64,000 nt of DNA from Aliirhizobium smilacinae (GTDB taxonomy: Bacteria > Pseudomonadota > Alphaproteobacteria > Rhizobiales > Rhizobiaceae): NCBI RefSeq assembly GCF_006335145.1, contig NZ_VDMN01000008.1, positions 124,001 to 188,000 of the forward strand, written 5' to 3'. Shown in pieces: positions 7,116 to 15,627 of the stretch. Numbering within the stretch: position 1 is the stretch's first letter; every line of letters begins with the position of its first letter. Under the pieces are notes generated by a model. That model was not told the origin of the DNA. It ran no database searches and saw nothing but the letters and a program-made list of their open reading frames with translations. A program made the position numbers and the translations under genes.

Positions 7116-9749
7116 ATGGCGACTGAACGTTACAACCCGCGCGATGCCGAACCCCGTTGGCAGCAGAAATGGAACGAGGCGAAGGTTTTCGAAACCGATA
7201 ACGCCGACCCGCGGGAAAAATATTACGTCCTAGAAATGTTCCCTTACCCGTCCGGCCGTATCCACATGGGCCACGTGCGTAACTATGCGATGGGCGACGT
7301 CGTGGCGCGTTACAAGCGTGCCCGCGGTTTCAACGTACTGCACCCGATGGGCTGGGATGCGTTCGGCATGCCGGCGGAAAATGCTGCGCGTGACAACAAC
7401 ACCCATCCAAAATCCTGGACCTACCAGAACATCGAGTCGATGAAGAAGCAGCTGAAGGCCATGGGCCTGTCGCTGGACTGGTCACGCGAATTCGCCACCT
7501 GCGACGTGAAGTATTACCAGCAGCAGCAGCATCTCTTCCTCGACATGATGGAAAAGGGTCTGGTCTATCGCAAGCAATCGAAGGTCAACTGGGATCCGGT
7601 CGACCAGACGGTTCTGGCCAACGAGCAGGTCATCGATGGCCGCGGATGGCGCTCCGGCGCGCTGGTTGAACAGCGCGAGCTGGTTCAGTGGTTCTTCAAG
7701 ATCACCGATTTCAGCCAAGACCTGCTGGATGAGCTAGATCACCTGGATCAGTGGCCGGAAAAGGTCCGCCTGATGCAGAAGAACTGGATCGGCCGTTCGG
7801 AAGGCATGGCACTGCGCTGGGAAATCGTCTCCTCGACGGCTCCGGCCGGCGAAACCGAAGTGACGGTCTACACGACCCGACCGGACACGTTGTTCGGCGC
7901 TTCCTTCCTGGCGATCGCTGCAGACCATCCGCTGGCCAAGGCTGCAGCGGCAAAGAATCCGGCTATCGAATCCTTTGCCGACGAATGCCGTCGGCAGGGA
8001 ACGTCTCTGGCTGCTCTGGAAACCGCCGAGAAAAAAGGCATAGATACAGGCGTCCGCGTCAGGCATCCGCTGGATCCTGCGTTGGAACTGCCTGTCTATG
8101 TCGCGAATTTCGTGCTGATGGAATATGGCACCGGCGCCATCTTCGGCTGCCCGTCCGGTGACCAGCGCGACCTGGATTTTGCCCGCAAATACGGTCTGCC
8201 GGTAATCCCGGTCGTCATGCCGGCAGATGGCGACGCCGCAACCTTCGAAGTCGGTGAAACCGCCTATACCGACGACGGCATCATGATCAACTCCCGGTTC
8301 CTGGATGGCAAGCCCACCGGCGAAGCTTTCGGGATCGTCGCTGACAAGCTGTCCGAACAGATGCTGGCCGGCACGCCGCAGGGCGAGCGCAAGGTCAATT
8401 TCCGCCTGCGCGACTGGGGCATTTCCCGCCAGCGTTATTGGGGCTGCCCTATCCCGGTCATCCATTGCGAGGTCTGCGGTGTCGTTCCGGTGCCGAAGAA
8501 AGACCTGCCGGTAAAGCTGCCGGACGATGTCACATTCGATCTGCCCGGCAATCCGCTGGACCGCCATCCGACCTGGCGCCATGTTTCTTGCCCGCAATGC
8601 GGCCACGATGCCCGTCGCGAGACGGATACGATGGATACGTTCGTAGATTCCAGCTGGTATTTTACCCGCTTTACTGCACCGTGGCAGAGCGAGCCGACGG
8701 ATCCCGCAGTCGCCAACCACTGGCTGCCGGTCGATCAGTATATCGGCGGCATCGAGCACGCGATCCTGCATCTGCTCTACTCCCGTTTCTTCACCCGCGC
8801 CATGCGCGAAACCGGCCACGTGAGCGTCAAGGAGCCTTTCAAGGGCCTCTTCACCCAAGGCATGGTGGTGCACGAAACCTATCGTCTCGGAGAGTCCGGC
8901 CAGAATGGCGAATGGGTTGCACCGGCTGATATCAGCATCGAGGAAATCGACGGGAAACGGACTGCCACGCTTCTGAGGAGCGGCGAAGAGGTGACGATCG
9001 GCTCGATCGAAAAGATGTCGAAGTCGAAGAAGAATGTCGTCGATCCGGACGATATCATCGCCTCCTACGGTGCCGATACCGCGCGTTTCTTTGTGCTGTC
9101 CGATAGTCCTCCGGATCGTGACGTCATCTGGTCTGAAGCCGGCGTCGACGGCGCACATCGTTTCACACAGCGCCTGTGGCGTCTGATCTCGGAAGCTGCC
9201 GAAAACCTGAAGCCGGTTTCACCGACTCCGGCGACGGAAGGTGAGGGGCTGGCAATCTCCCAGCTCGCTCACAAGACGCTGCAAGCGGTTCAGGGCGATC
9301 TCGACAAGCTGTCCTTCAACAAGGCTGTGGCACGCATCTATGAGCTCGTGAATGCGCTCGCAGCGCCGTTGACGGATGTTGCCGCCGGCAAGGGCGATGC
9401 CGCCTATCGCGCAGCCGTTCGCAATGCGGCCGAAATCCTGATCCAGATCGTCGCACCAATGACGCCGCATCTGGCCGAGGAATGCTGGACCGTACTTGGC
9501 AACGGCGAAATGGTGTCGAAAACGGCATGGCCGAAATATGATGAAGCGCTGGTCGTTGAGAACGATGTCACGCTGCCCGTGCAGATCAACGGCAAGAAAC
9601 GTGGCGAATTGACAATCGCGCGCGACGCGGATCAAAGTGCTGTCGAAGCTGCAGTTCTGGCGCTGGATGCGGTAAAGGCAGCTCTTGACGGACGGACGCC
9701 GAAGAAGATCATCGTTGTCCCACAGAGGATCGTGAACATTGTTGCCTGA
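7116..9749 (+). CDS. leuS: Leucine--tRNA ligase
   Basis: Class Ia leucyl-tRNA synthetase of 877 residues, the usual bacterial length. The N-terminal MATERYNPRDAEPRWQQKW, the HIGH-type signature PYPSGRIHMGHVRNY (about residue 45), the editing domain (about 225-420, with the conserved TTRPDTLFG) and the KMSKS loop KMSKSKKNVVDP (about 635) are all visible. The start at 7116 is set by the conserved N-terminus; the frame is open from 7044. The 3' end overlaps lptE by 11 bases, forming a leuS-lptE-holA transcription unit typical of rhizobia. Confidence 0.97.
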   Translation: MATERYNPRDAEPRWQQKWNEAKVFETDNADPREKYYVLEMFPYPSGRIHMGHVRNYAMGDVVARYKRARGFNVLHPMGWDAFGMPAENAARDNNTHPKSWTYQNIESMKKQLKAMGLSLDWSREFATCDVKYYQQQQHLFLDMMEKGLVYRKQSKVNWDPVDQTVLANEQVIDGRGWRSGALVEQRELVQWFFKITDFSQDLLDELDHLDQWPEKVRLMQKNWIGRSEGMALRWEIVSSTAPAGETEVTVYTTRPDTLFGASFLAIAADHPLAKAAAAKNPAIESFADECRRQGTSLAALETAEKKGIDTGVRVRHPLDPALELPVYVANFVLMEYGTGAIFGCPSGDQRDLDFARKYGLPVIPVVMPADGDAATFEVGETAYTDDGIMINSRFLDGKPTGEAFGIVADKLSEQMLAGTPQGERKVNFRLRDWGISRQRYWGCPIPVIHCEVCGVVPVPKKDLPVKLPDDVTFDLPGNPLDRHPTWRHVSCPQCGHDARRETDTMDTFVDSSWYFTRFTAPWQSEPTDPAVANHWLPVDQYIGGIEHAILHLLYSRFFTRAMRETGHVSVKEPFKGLFTQGMVVHETYRLGESGQNGEWVAPADISIEEIDGKRTATLLRSGEEVTIGSIEKMSKSKKNVVDPDDIIASYGADTARFFVLSDSPPDRDVIWSEAGVDGAHRFTQRLWRLISEAAENLKPVSPTPATEGEGLAISQLAHKTLQAVQGDLDKLSFNKAVARIYELVNALAAPLTDVAAGKGDAAYRAAVRNAAEILIQIVAPMTPHLAEECWTVLGNGEMVSKTAWPKYDEALVVENDVTLPVQINGKKRGELTIARDADQSAVEAAVLALDAVKAALDGRTPKKIIVVPQRIVNIVA

Positions 9750-10299
9750 CCGCTCATCACTGCCGCGCCGCACCGCTCTCCTGCTAGGCCTCGCACTCAG
9801 CGTAGGGCTAGCCGGTTGCCAGGTGCGACCGCTTTACTCGCAAGCCGGTGGCACGGTTCCCAAACTCGCGTCCGTCGGTTTTTCGGAGCCCAAGAATCGT
9901 ATCGAACAGGTGGTTCGTAACGAACTTGTTTTCTTGGCCGCTGGCGGTGCTGGCGAACCATTGAATCCGGCTTACAATCTAACCCTTCATGTCTCCAGCA
10001 CGGCATCCAATGTGCTCGACGATGACGGCTTGGTGGAAGCCAGCGTCCCCGTCCCTGGACGTGTCCAGGTCACGGGTTCCTATACGTTTACCCGCGCCAG
10101 CGATGGCCAGGTTCTCAAGCGTAGTGAACATTCCAGCGTTTCGCTGATCGATGTGTCGCGTCAGAGCTTCGCCAAGCTGCGTGCCATCCGGGACGGTGAA
10201 AATCGCGCTGCCCGGGAACTGGCAGAATTCATTCGTGCGGATATCGCCATCGTGCTCGCCAAGGAACCTCCGCTGCAGCAAGCCGCATGGCAGAAATAA
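9739..10299 (+). CDS. lptE: LPS-assembly lipoprotein LptE
   Basis: LptE plugs the LptD barrel in the outer membrane and helps deliver lipopolysaccharide. The 186-residue product starts with an Arg-containing N-terminus, a hydrophobic stretch TALLLGLALSVG, and lipobox LAGC with the lipidated Cys at residue 27. A beta-rich body with VRPLY follows, typical of LptE/RlpB. Translation begins at TTG 9739 or 9742, inside the end of leuS, with GAGG about ten bases upstream; this suggests coupling. It overlaps holA by 13 bases. Sequence conservation in this family is low, so position between leuS and holA is an important part of the call. Confidence 0.88.
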   Translation: MLPDRSSLPRRTALLLGLALSVGLAGCQVRPLYSQAGGTVPKLASVGFSEPKNRIEQVVRNELVFLAAGGAGEPLNPAYNLTLHVSSTASNVLDDDGLVEASVPVPGRVQVTGSYTFTRASDGQVLKRSEHSSVSLIDVSRQSFAKLRAIRDGENRAARELAEFIRADIAIVLAKEPPLQQAAWQK

Positions 10300-11321
10300 A
10301 GTCGCATGAGTTCGAGCGCTTCCTTGAAAAGGGCGCCGAGCTCTATCGCTTCTACGTCATCTACGGTCCTGATCGAGGCCTCGTCTCGGAAAGAGCCAAC
10401 CTCATAGCCAAGCGCAGCGGCGTTGCGCTCGACGATCCTTTTGCGCTTCTCAAGCTCGACGCATCGGATCTCCAGGGTGATCCCGGCCGCCTTATTGACG
10501 AAGTCAATGCGCTTGGTCTCTTCGGCGGCGACAAGCTCATATGGCTGCGTGGCGTAAACAACGAGAAGCCTGTTCTGGATGCAGTACAGACGATTCTGGG
10601 GCAGGGGTCGCCAGCCAACACGCTTCTCATTGAAGCTGGTGACCTGAAGAAGGGAAGCGGCCTCAGGAAGATCGTTGAACCGTCCAGAGCTGTGGCGGTG
10701 ATTCCTTGTTACGCCGACGATACTCGCGCACTCAATTCCCTCATCGATACTGAGCTGGCGAGCGAATCGCTGACAATCAGCAGTGACGCGCGCCAGCGCC
10801 TTATAGAGCAATTGGGTGGCGACCGCGTGGCATCTCGCAACGAGATCCGCAAGCTTGCCCTCTACTGCCGCGGATTGGGCAGGATCGAGGAAAACCACGT
10901 CGATGAGATCATCGGTGATGCGAGCAGCGTATCCGCTGATGATGCCGTCGATGCCATATTGATCGGTGACCTTCCGGCCTTTCATCGTGCCTTCCAGAAG
11001 ATCCTGTCATCCAAGACCCCGCTCTTTCTCATTCTGCAGTCATGCCTGAAACAGTTTCAACTGCTCGACACGATGAAAATCGAGATGGAAGAAAAACGGA
11101 CACCGGCCAACCAGGTGATGATGACGCTTGGCCGACATATCCATTTCAAGCGCAAGCCGGTTTTTGAAAGAGCCCTGAAGTCTTGGAGGCCGGATGCGGT
11201 CGGTCGCGAGGCTGCGCGCATCCAGTCAGCAGTGCTTATGTCCCGTCAGAGACAAAGCCTTGAGCCGAGCATCGTATTTCACGCTTTGCTGGGCGCAGCG
11301 CTGCAGGCGTCGAGGCAATAA
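10287..11321 (+). CDS. holA: DNA polymerase III subunit delta
   Basis: HolA is the clamp-loader subunit that opens the beta sliding clamp. The 344-residue product begins MAEIKSHEFERFLEKG and carries the family pattern RFYVIYGPDRGLVSERA. A DPF-type clamp contact region follows (DDPFALLKLD, about 47-56), then an AAA+-like core with FGGDKLIWLRG and a helical C-terminal collar domain. It overlaps lptE by 13 bases in the conserved leuS-lptE-holA order. Its 3' end converges on parB with an 83-base gap that holds only a weak hairpin. Confidence 0.93.
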   Translation: MAEIKSHEFERFLEKGAELYRFYVIYGPDRGLVSERANLIAKRSGVALDDPFALLKLDASDLQGDPGRLIDEVNALGLFGGDKLIWLRGVNNEKPVLDAVQTILGQGSPANTLLIEAGDLKKGSGLRKIVEPSRAVAVIPCYADDTRALNSLIDTELASESLTISSDARQRLIEQLGGDRVASRNEIRKLALYCRGLGRIEENHVDEIIGDASSVSADDAVDAILIGDLPAFHRAFQKILSSKTPLFLILQSCLKQFQLLDTMKIEMEEKRTPANQVMMTLGRHIHFKRKPVFERALKSWRPDAVGREAARIQSAVLMSRQRQSLEPSIVFHALLGAALQASRQ

Positions 11322-11404
11322 AAATGTGCCGCACAAACCCCTGCAAGGTTTTTACGCGACACGTGGCATTCTATATCTCATGTAGTCAAAAGAATTGCGG
11401 GCCT

Positions 11405-12283
11405 TTAGCGACGCTCCAGCAACCGGCAGATTTCCTCAAGCTGCTCGAGGGTCTTGTAGGAAATCTTGATCTGGCCTGGACCACCCTTGTGGTTGATTTT
11501 CACTTCAAGTCCGAGTGAGTCCGTCAGCGTGCGTTCCAGCGCTACCGTATCGGAATCCTTCTCCGGCTTGGCTGCGGCCTGCGGTTCTGATTGCGAGCGG
11601 ATGTCGTTCTGCGCAAGTCGCTCAGCGTCACGGACGGACATCCCTCTCGCAATGACTGCCTTTGCAAGTGCGATCGGATCGGAAGTCGGGATCAATGCGC
11701 GCGCATGACCGGCGGAAAGCGTGCCTGACGACAGCATGTCTCTGACCGGCGAGGGCAGCTTGAGAAGCCGCAGGCTGTTTGCCACATGGCTGCGGCTCTT
11801 GCCGATAATGTCGCCCAGATCGTTCTGGGTATAACCGTGCTCGGCAATGAGTTGCTCATAACCCAAGGCTTCTTCCAGCGGATTGAGGTCCGAACGCTGG
11901 ACGTTTTCGACAATCGCTATTTCGAGCGCTGTCCTGTCATCGACATTGCGCACGATAACCGGAACTTCGACCAGACCTGCAAGCTGGGCCGCACGCCAGC
12001 GGCGTTCGCCGGCGATGATCTCGAATTGCCCGTCTGGAAGCGTCCGCGTGACCACAGGTTGAACGATGCCATGCTGGCGGATCGAACTCGCCAGATCCTG
12101 CAACTCGCTCTCGTCAAAATAACGGCGTGGGTTACGTGGGTTACGCGTAATGTTTTCGATCGGGACCATGCGGTCCGGATTGACGTTGGCAGGCGCATTG
12201 CCTGTCGGCATCGGCTGATCCATCTCACCGATCAGCGCTGCCAGTCCGCGCCCCAGGCGCCGCTTTGAAACATCGTCGTTCAT
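11405..12283 (-). CDS. parB: Chromosome partitioning protein ParB
   Basis: ParB binds parS, spreads along DNA as a CTP-dependent clamp and works with ParA to segregate the origins. At 292 residues it has the normal length. Visible are the N-terminal RRLGRGLAALIG (ParA contact), the CTP-binding box GERRWRA (92-98), ENVQRSDLN (126-134), the helix-turn-helix TQNDLGDIIGKSRSHVANSLRLL (about 152-174) and a C-terminal dimerisation domain. It is the last gene of the mnmE-mnmG-rsmG-parA-parB block, 27 bases after parA. Matching parS sites occur throughout this window. Confidence 0.97.
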   Translation of the reverse strand: MNDDVSKRRLGRGLAALIGEMDQPMPTGNAPANVNPDRMVPIENITRNPRNPRRYFDESELQDLASSIRQHGIVQPVVTRTLPDGQFEIIAGERRWRAAQLAGLVEVPVIVRNVDDRTALEIAIVENVQRSDLNPLEEALGYEQLIAEHGYTQNDLGDIIGKSRSHVANSLRLLKLPSPVRDMLSSGTLSAGHARALIPTSDPIALAKAVIARGMSVRDAERLAQNDIRSQSEPQAAAKPEKDSDTVALERTLTDSLGLEVKINHKGGPGQIKISYKTLEQLEEICRLLERR

Positions 12284-12310
12284 ACGCTTTACCCTGTCTA
12301 ATGCGTCTTC

Positions 12311-13105
12311 TTATGCTGCGACCTTGCGCATTCTTTCGCGCTGGATGACTTCCGAGGCCAACTGGAGATAGGCCTGGCTTCCTGCGCACTTCAGGTCATA
12401 AAGGATAGCCGGCTTACCATATGACGGTGCTTCGGAAACCCGGACGTTTCTTGGGATCAGCGTCTGGTAGACCTTCTCTCCCAGATAGGTGCGCACATCG
12501 TTCACGACCTGCTGAGCCAGATTGTTGCGTGCGTCAAACATGGTTAAAACTATGCCTTGGATATCAAGCTTCGGATTGACCGTACGGCGAACCTGATCAA
12601 CTGTCTCAAGCAACTGGCTCAATCCCTCGAGAGCGAAGAACTCGCACTGCAAGGGAACAAGGACAGAATCGGCAGCGGCCATCGCGTTCATCGTCAGAAG
12701 GTTGAACGAAGGAGGGCAATCCAGCAGGATGTAATCAAATTTTTCGGCGCCCTCGGAAACAAGCGCCTTTTTCAGGCGAAAAGCTCTGTCTGAAGCCTGG
12801 GAGATTTCCATCTCAAAACCAAGCAGGTCCATAGTCGATGGGACGATGGACAGATTTGGAACGGCAGTTTCGACAGCAGCCCCACCGACGGAAGCTTCAC
12901 CAACAAGAATATCGTAGGACGATATTTTGCGATTGCGGCGATCGATGCCAAGCCCGGTGCTCGCATTGCCCTGGGGATCCAGATCAACAATCAGGACTCT
13001 CTGGCCAATCGCAGCCAGTGCCGTCGCGAGGTTTATGGCCGTCGTCGTTTTGCCGACGCCACCTTTTTGATTTGCGATTGTGATGATCCGACGCTTATCA
13101 AACAT
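12311..13105 (-). CDS. parA: Chromosome partitioning ATPase ParA
   Basis: A deviant-Walker ATPase of 264 residues that moves ParB-parS complexes over the nucleoid. The signature KGGVGKTT (14-21) has the lysine specific to the ParA/MinD group; DLDPQGNAS and DCPPSFNLLTMNA follow. The short N-terminus lacks a plasmid-type HTH domain, which fits a chromosomal (Soj-type) protein. It sits 18 bases after rsmG and 27 before parB. In this organism group the gene is essential or nearly so for origin segregation; that is family knowledge, not something the sequence shows. Confidence 0.97.
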   Translation of the reverse strand: MFDKRRIITIANQKGGVGKTTTAINLATALAAIGQRVLIVDLDPQGNASTGLGIDRRNRKISSYDILVGEASVGGAAVETAVPNLSIVPSTMDLLGFEMEISQASDRAFRLKKALVSEGAEKFDYILLDCPPSFNLLTMNAMAAADSVLVPLQCEFFALEGLSQLLETVDQVRRTVNPKLDIQGIVLTMFDARNNLAQQVVNDVRTYLGEKVYQTLIPRNVRVSEAPSYGKPAILYDLKCAGSQAYLQLASEVIQRERMRKVAA

Positions 13106-13123
13106 CCAGAACCCGCCTTACGG

Positions 13124-13726
13124 TTATGTCCGATGCAGATTACCGATCTCCAAGATAACCGAATCCGCTTGTATGGAACTTTGATGTCTTACCAAATCAA
13201 AACGCCAGCGACTATGCGCATTCTTCAGTTCGGATTCATAATCCCGACCTTTATGGAAGAAAGCTGTTGATTGCTGATCGAGTAACCAGGGCGAAGCATA
13301 ACCTAAAAGCTTGTCCAGGTCAGCAAGTGCGCGCGCGGAGACGAAGTCGCATCGAGGAATCAGTTTGGGAGCATCCTCAATTCGAACCGCGTGGATTGTC
13401 CCTCTGGCCCCAGTCGACGCAATGGCAACACGCAGAAAGGCTGCCTTCTTCTGATTGCTCTCGACAAGATGTACCCAACCATCCTCGTATTCGGACAACA
13501 GGATTGCGGTGATGATACCAGGAAATCCGCCACCCGAACCCAGATCAACCCAGGTTCCGGCTTTGCCCGCAAGCCTGAATATCTGCGCGCTATCCGCTAT
13601 ATGGCGTTGCCACATATCATCCTGCGTTGAGGGCGCCACGAGGTTGATGGTCTTTGCCCATTTGCGAAACAAGTCGGCAAATTGCTGAAGCCGATCTTGC
13701 GTTTCACGTGAAACACCGGAAATCAA
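13124..13726 (-). CDS. rsmG: 16S rRNA (guanine(527)-N7)-methyltransferase RsmG (GidB)
   Basis: A Rossmann-fold SAM methyltransferase of 200 residues that modifies G527 of 16S rRNA; its loss gives low-level streptomycin resistance in several bacteria. The SAM loop VDLGSGGGFPGI (about 61-72) and the RNA-binding INLVAPS are clear. Translation seems to start at TTG 13726, overlapping the mnmG stop (TTGA), because no ATG precedes the conserved N-terminus. Codons 5-9 (VSRET) are encoded by a perfect parS site at 13701-13714, so an essential DNA-binding signal and the protein N-terminus share the same bases. Confidence 0.94.
   Translation of the reverse strand: MISGVSRETQDRLQQFADLFRKWAKTINLVAPSTQDDMWQRHIADSAQIFRLAGKAGTWVDLGSGGGFPGIITAILLSEYEDGWVHLVESNQKKAAFLRVAIASTGARGTIHAVRIEDAPKLIPRCDFVSARALADLDKLLGYASPWLLDQQSTAFFHKGRDYESELKNAHSRWRFDLVRHQSSIQADSVILEIGNLHRT
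13701..13714. other. parS: parS site 2, perfect palindrome GTTTCACGTGAAAC, in the start of rsmG
   Basis: This is the only perfect 14-of-14 copy of the ParB-binding palindrome in the window. It is 0.6 kb upstream of parA and about 6.5 kb from the proposed origin. It is translated as VSRET in rsmG. Confidence 0.92.
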
Positions 13727-15600
13727 GATGCCTGCCTCATATTTCGTTCGGCCTTCCTAACAAGCGCCAAGAGCAACGTAACAGCCGCCGGCGTCATACC
13801 TTCGATCTTAGCCGCCTGCGCGATGGTGCGGGGTTGAGCACGCCGTAGCTTCAGTTTCAGTTCGTTCGATAAACCTGACACAATATCGAAATTAAACGAG
13901 TCTGGTATCTCCAGCGCCTCGTCCCTGCGAGCCGATCTTATGTCACTAGCCTGGCGTTCCATATAAACGGAATAACCGGCCTCGATCTCGAGAGCCTCCG
14001 CGATCTTTAGTGACAAATCCGATAACTCACCCCATATCTGTGTAAGACGAGCAATATCGATCTCAGGGTAGGAGAGTATTTCGTAAGCGCTGCGGCGCTG
14101 GCCATCCTTGTTCAGGTGTAACCCGTAGTGCGCCGCTTCATTCGGCGTCAAAGTAAATTCACGCAGTCGCTGACGGCCCGCGTCAAGCGCGCTGACATAA
14201 GTAGAGAACTTCGCTGAACGTGCTTCACCAACCAGTCCGAGTTCCACACCAAGTCCTGTCAGGCGCATATCTGCATTGTCCGAGCGAAGTGAAAGCCGGA
14301 ATTCAGCACGAGATGTAAACATCCGATAGGGCTCGGTCACGCCGCGGCTAATAAGATCATCCACCATCACGCCGATATAGGAATCCGTTCGGCTGAAAAT
14401 ATGTGGCTGAATGCCCTGCGCACGGCGGGCTGCATTTAGCCCACCGACCAGCCCTTGAGCACCTGCCTCTTCATAACCTGTCGTACCGTTGATCTGCCCA
14501 ACCAGAAACAAGCCTTTTATCGACTTCGTCTCCAGCCAGGGCTGCAGTTCTCTCGGATCGACGTGATCATATTCAATGGCATAACCCGGATGCAGGATCG
14601 TTACCGTCTCCAATCCGGGAATGGTGCTGATGAAAGCCGCCTGGACATCTTCCGGAAGCGATGTTGAGATTCCGTTTGGATAGACCGTAAAGTCATCAAG
14701 ACCTTCCGGCTCAAGGAAAATCTGATGCCCGTCGCGTTCGCCGAAGCGGATGATTTTATCCTCGATGGAAGGGCAATAACGCGGGCCAACCCCCTCAATC
14801 TGTCCCGAATACATCGCAGAGAGATGAATATTATCGGCAATGATCTGATGCGTCTCAGCCGTTGTTCTAGTAACGCCGCAGGCAATCTGTGGATTGGTAA
14901 TGCTATCCGTCATGAATGAGAAGGGCGTTGGAACTTCATCAGCCTCCTGCTTGTCGATCGAAGCCCAATCGATTGTCCGGCCGTCCAGTCGAGCTGGCGT
15001 ACCGGTCTTCAATCGACCAAGAGCAAGTCCGTGCCGCTTCAATGTCTCGGAAATACCCAGTGACGGCGCTTCACCGGTTCGGCCGGCCGGGATTTTCTTC
15101 TGGCCGATATGGATGAGGCCACGCAGAAAAGTACCCGTGGCTAGAACAACAGAATTGCAGGAGATGCGACGTCCATCGGAGAGCTTCAGGGCAGCTACGG
15201 TGCCATCCTGCGTGATCTCGATATCGAACGCATCTCCTTCAACAACGGTCAGATTGGCATGATTTTCGATCTCCCGCTGCATGGCTTCGCGGTACAGCCG
15301 ACGGTCTGCCTGGGTACGCGGACCCCGGACCGCGGGACCCTTCTTGCGGTTGAGCAAACGGAACTGGATGCCTGCAGCGTCAGCCACACGTCCCATCAAC
15401 CCATCCAGCGCGTCGATCTCACGGACGAGATGTCCTTTTCCCAATCCACCGATTGCAGGATTGCAGGACATGACGCCGATGGTCTCGCGCTTGTGGGTTA
15501 CCAAAGCCACGGATGCACCAACCCGCGCAGCCGCGCTTGCGGCCTCGCATCCGGCATGGCCGCCACCGACAACCACCACATCGAAGGTCATTTCTTCCAT
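13723..15600 (-). CDS. mnmG: tRNA uridine-5-carboxymethylaminomethyl(34) synthesis enzyme MnmG (GidA)
   Basis: An FAD protein that with MnmE installs the cmnm5 group on U34 of tRNAs. The Rossmann motif VVVVGGGHAGCEAA sits at the N-terminus. SCNPAIGGLGKGHLVREIDALDG and the second family signature (GLFLVGQINGTTGYEEAGAQG, about 365-385) follow. I set the start at ATG 15600; ATG 15591 is also possible. A frame is open from a TTG at 15636, but that would overlap the mnmE stop and is unlike the family N-terminus. The 3' end overlaps rsmG by four bases. It lies in the conserved mnmE-mnmG-rsmG-parAB cluster. Confidence 0.96.
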   Translation of the reverse strand: MEEMTFDVVVVGGGHAGCEAASAAARVGASVALVTHKRETIGVMSCNPAIGGLGKGHLVREIDALDGLMGRVADAAGIQFRLLNRKKGPAVRGPRTQADRRLYREAMQREIENHANLTVVEGDAFDIEITQDGTVAALKLSDGRRISCNSVVLATGTFLRGLIHIGQKKIPAGRTGEAPSLGISETLKRHGLALGRLKTGTPARLDGRTIDWASIDKQEADEVPTPFSFMTDSITNPQIACGVTRTTAETHQIIADNIHLSAMYSGQIEGVGPRYCPSIEDKIIRFGERDGHQIFLEPEGLDDFTVYPNGISTSLPEDVQAAFISTIPGLETVTILHPGYAIEYDHVDPRELQPWLETKSIKGLFLVGQINGTTGYEEAGAQGLVGGLNAARRAQGIQPHIFSRTDSYIGVMVDDLISRGVTEPYRMFTSRAEFRLSLRSDNADMRLTGLGVELGLVGEARSAKFSTYVSALDAGRQRLREFTLTPNEAAHYGLHLNKDGQRRSAYEILSYPEIDIARLTQIWGELSDLSLKIAEALEIEAGYSVYMERQASDIRSARRDEALEIPDSFNFDIVSGLSNELKLKLRRAQPRTIAQAAKIEGMTPAAVTLLLALVRKAERNMRQAS

Positions 15601-15613
15601 GAGAGCACCATGT

Positions 15614-15627
15614 GTTTCACGTGAATC
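15614..15627. other. parS: parS-like site 3 (GTTTCACGTGAATC, one mismatch), mnmE/mnmG junction
   Basis: 13 of 14 positions match the parS palindrome. It occupies the short junction between the mnmE stop and the mnmG start, about 4.6 kb left of the origin. It is the closest site to oriC. Confidence 0.8.

Noticed and set aside
7734..9158. A 474-codon minus-strand frame opposite leuS
   Set aside because: Antisense shadow of leuS with no protein-like features.
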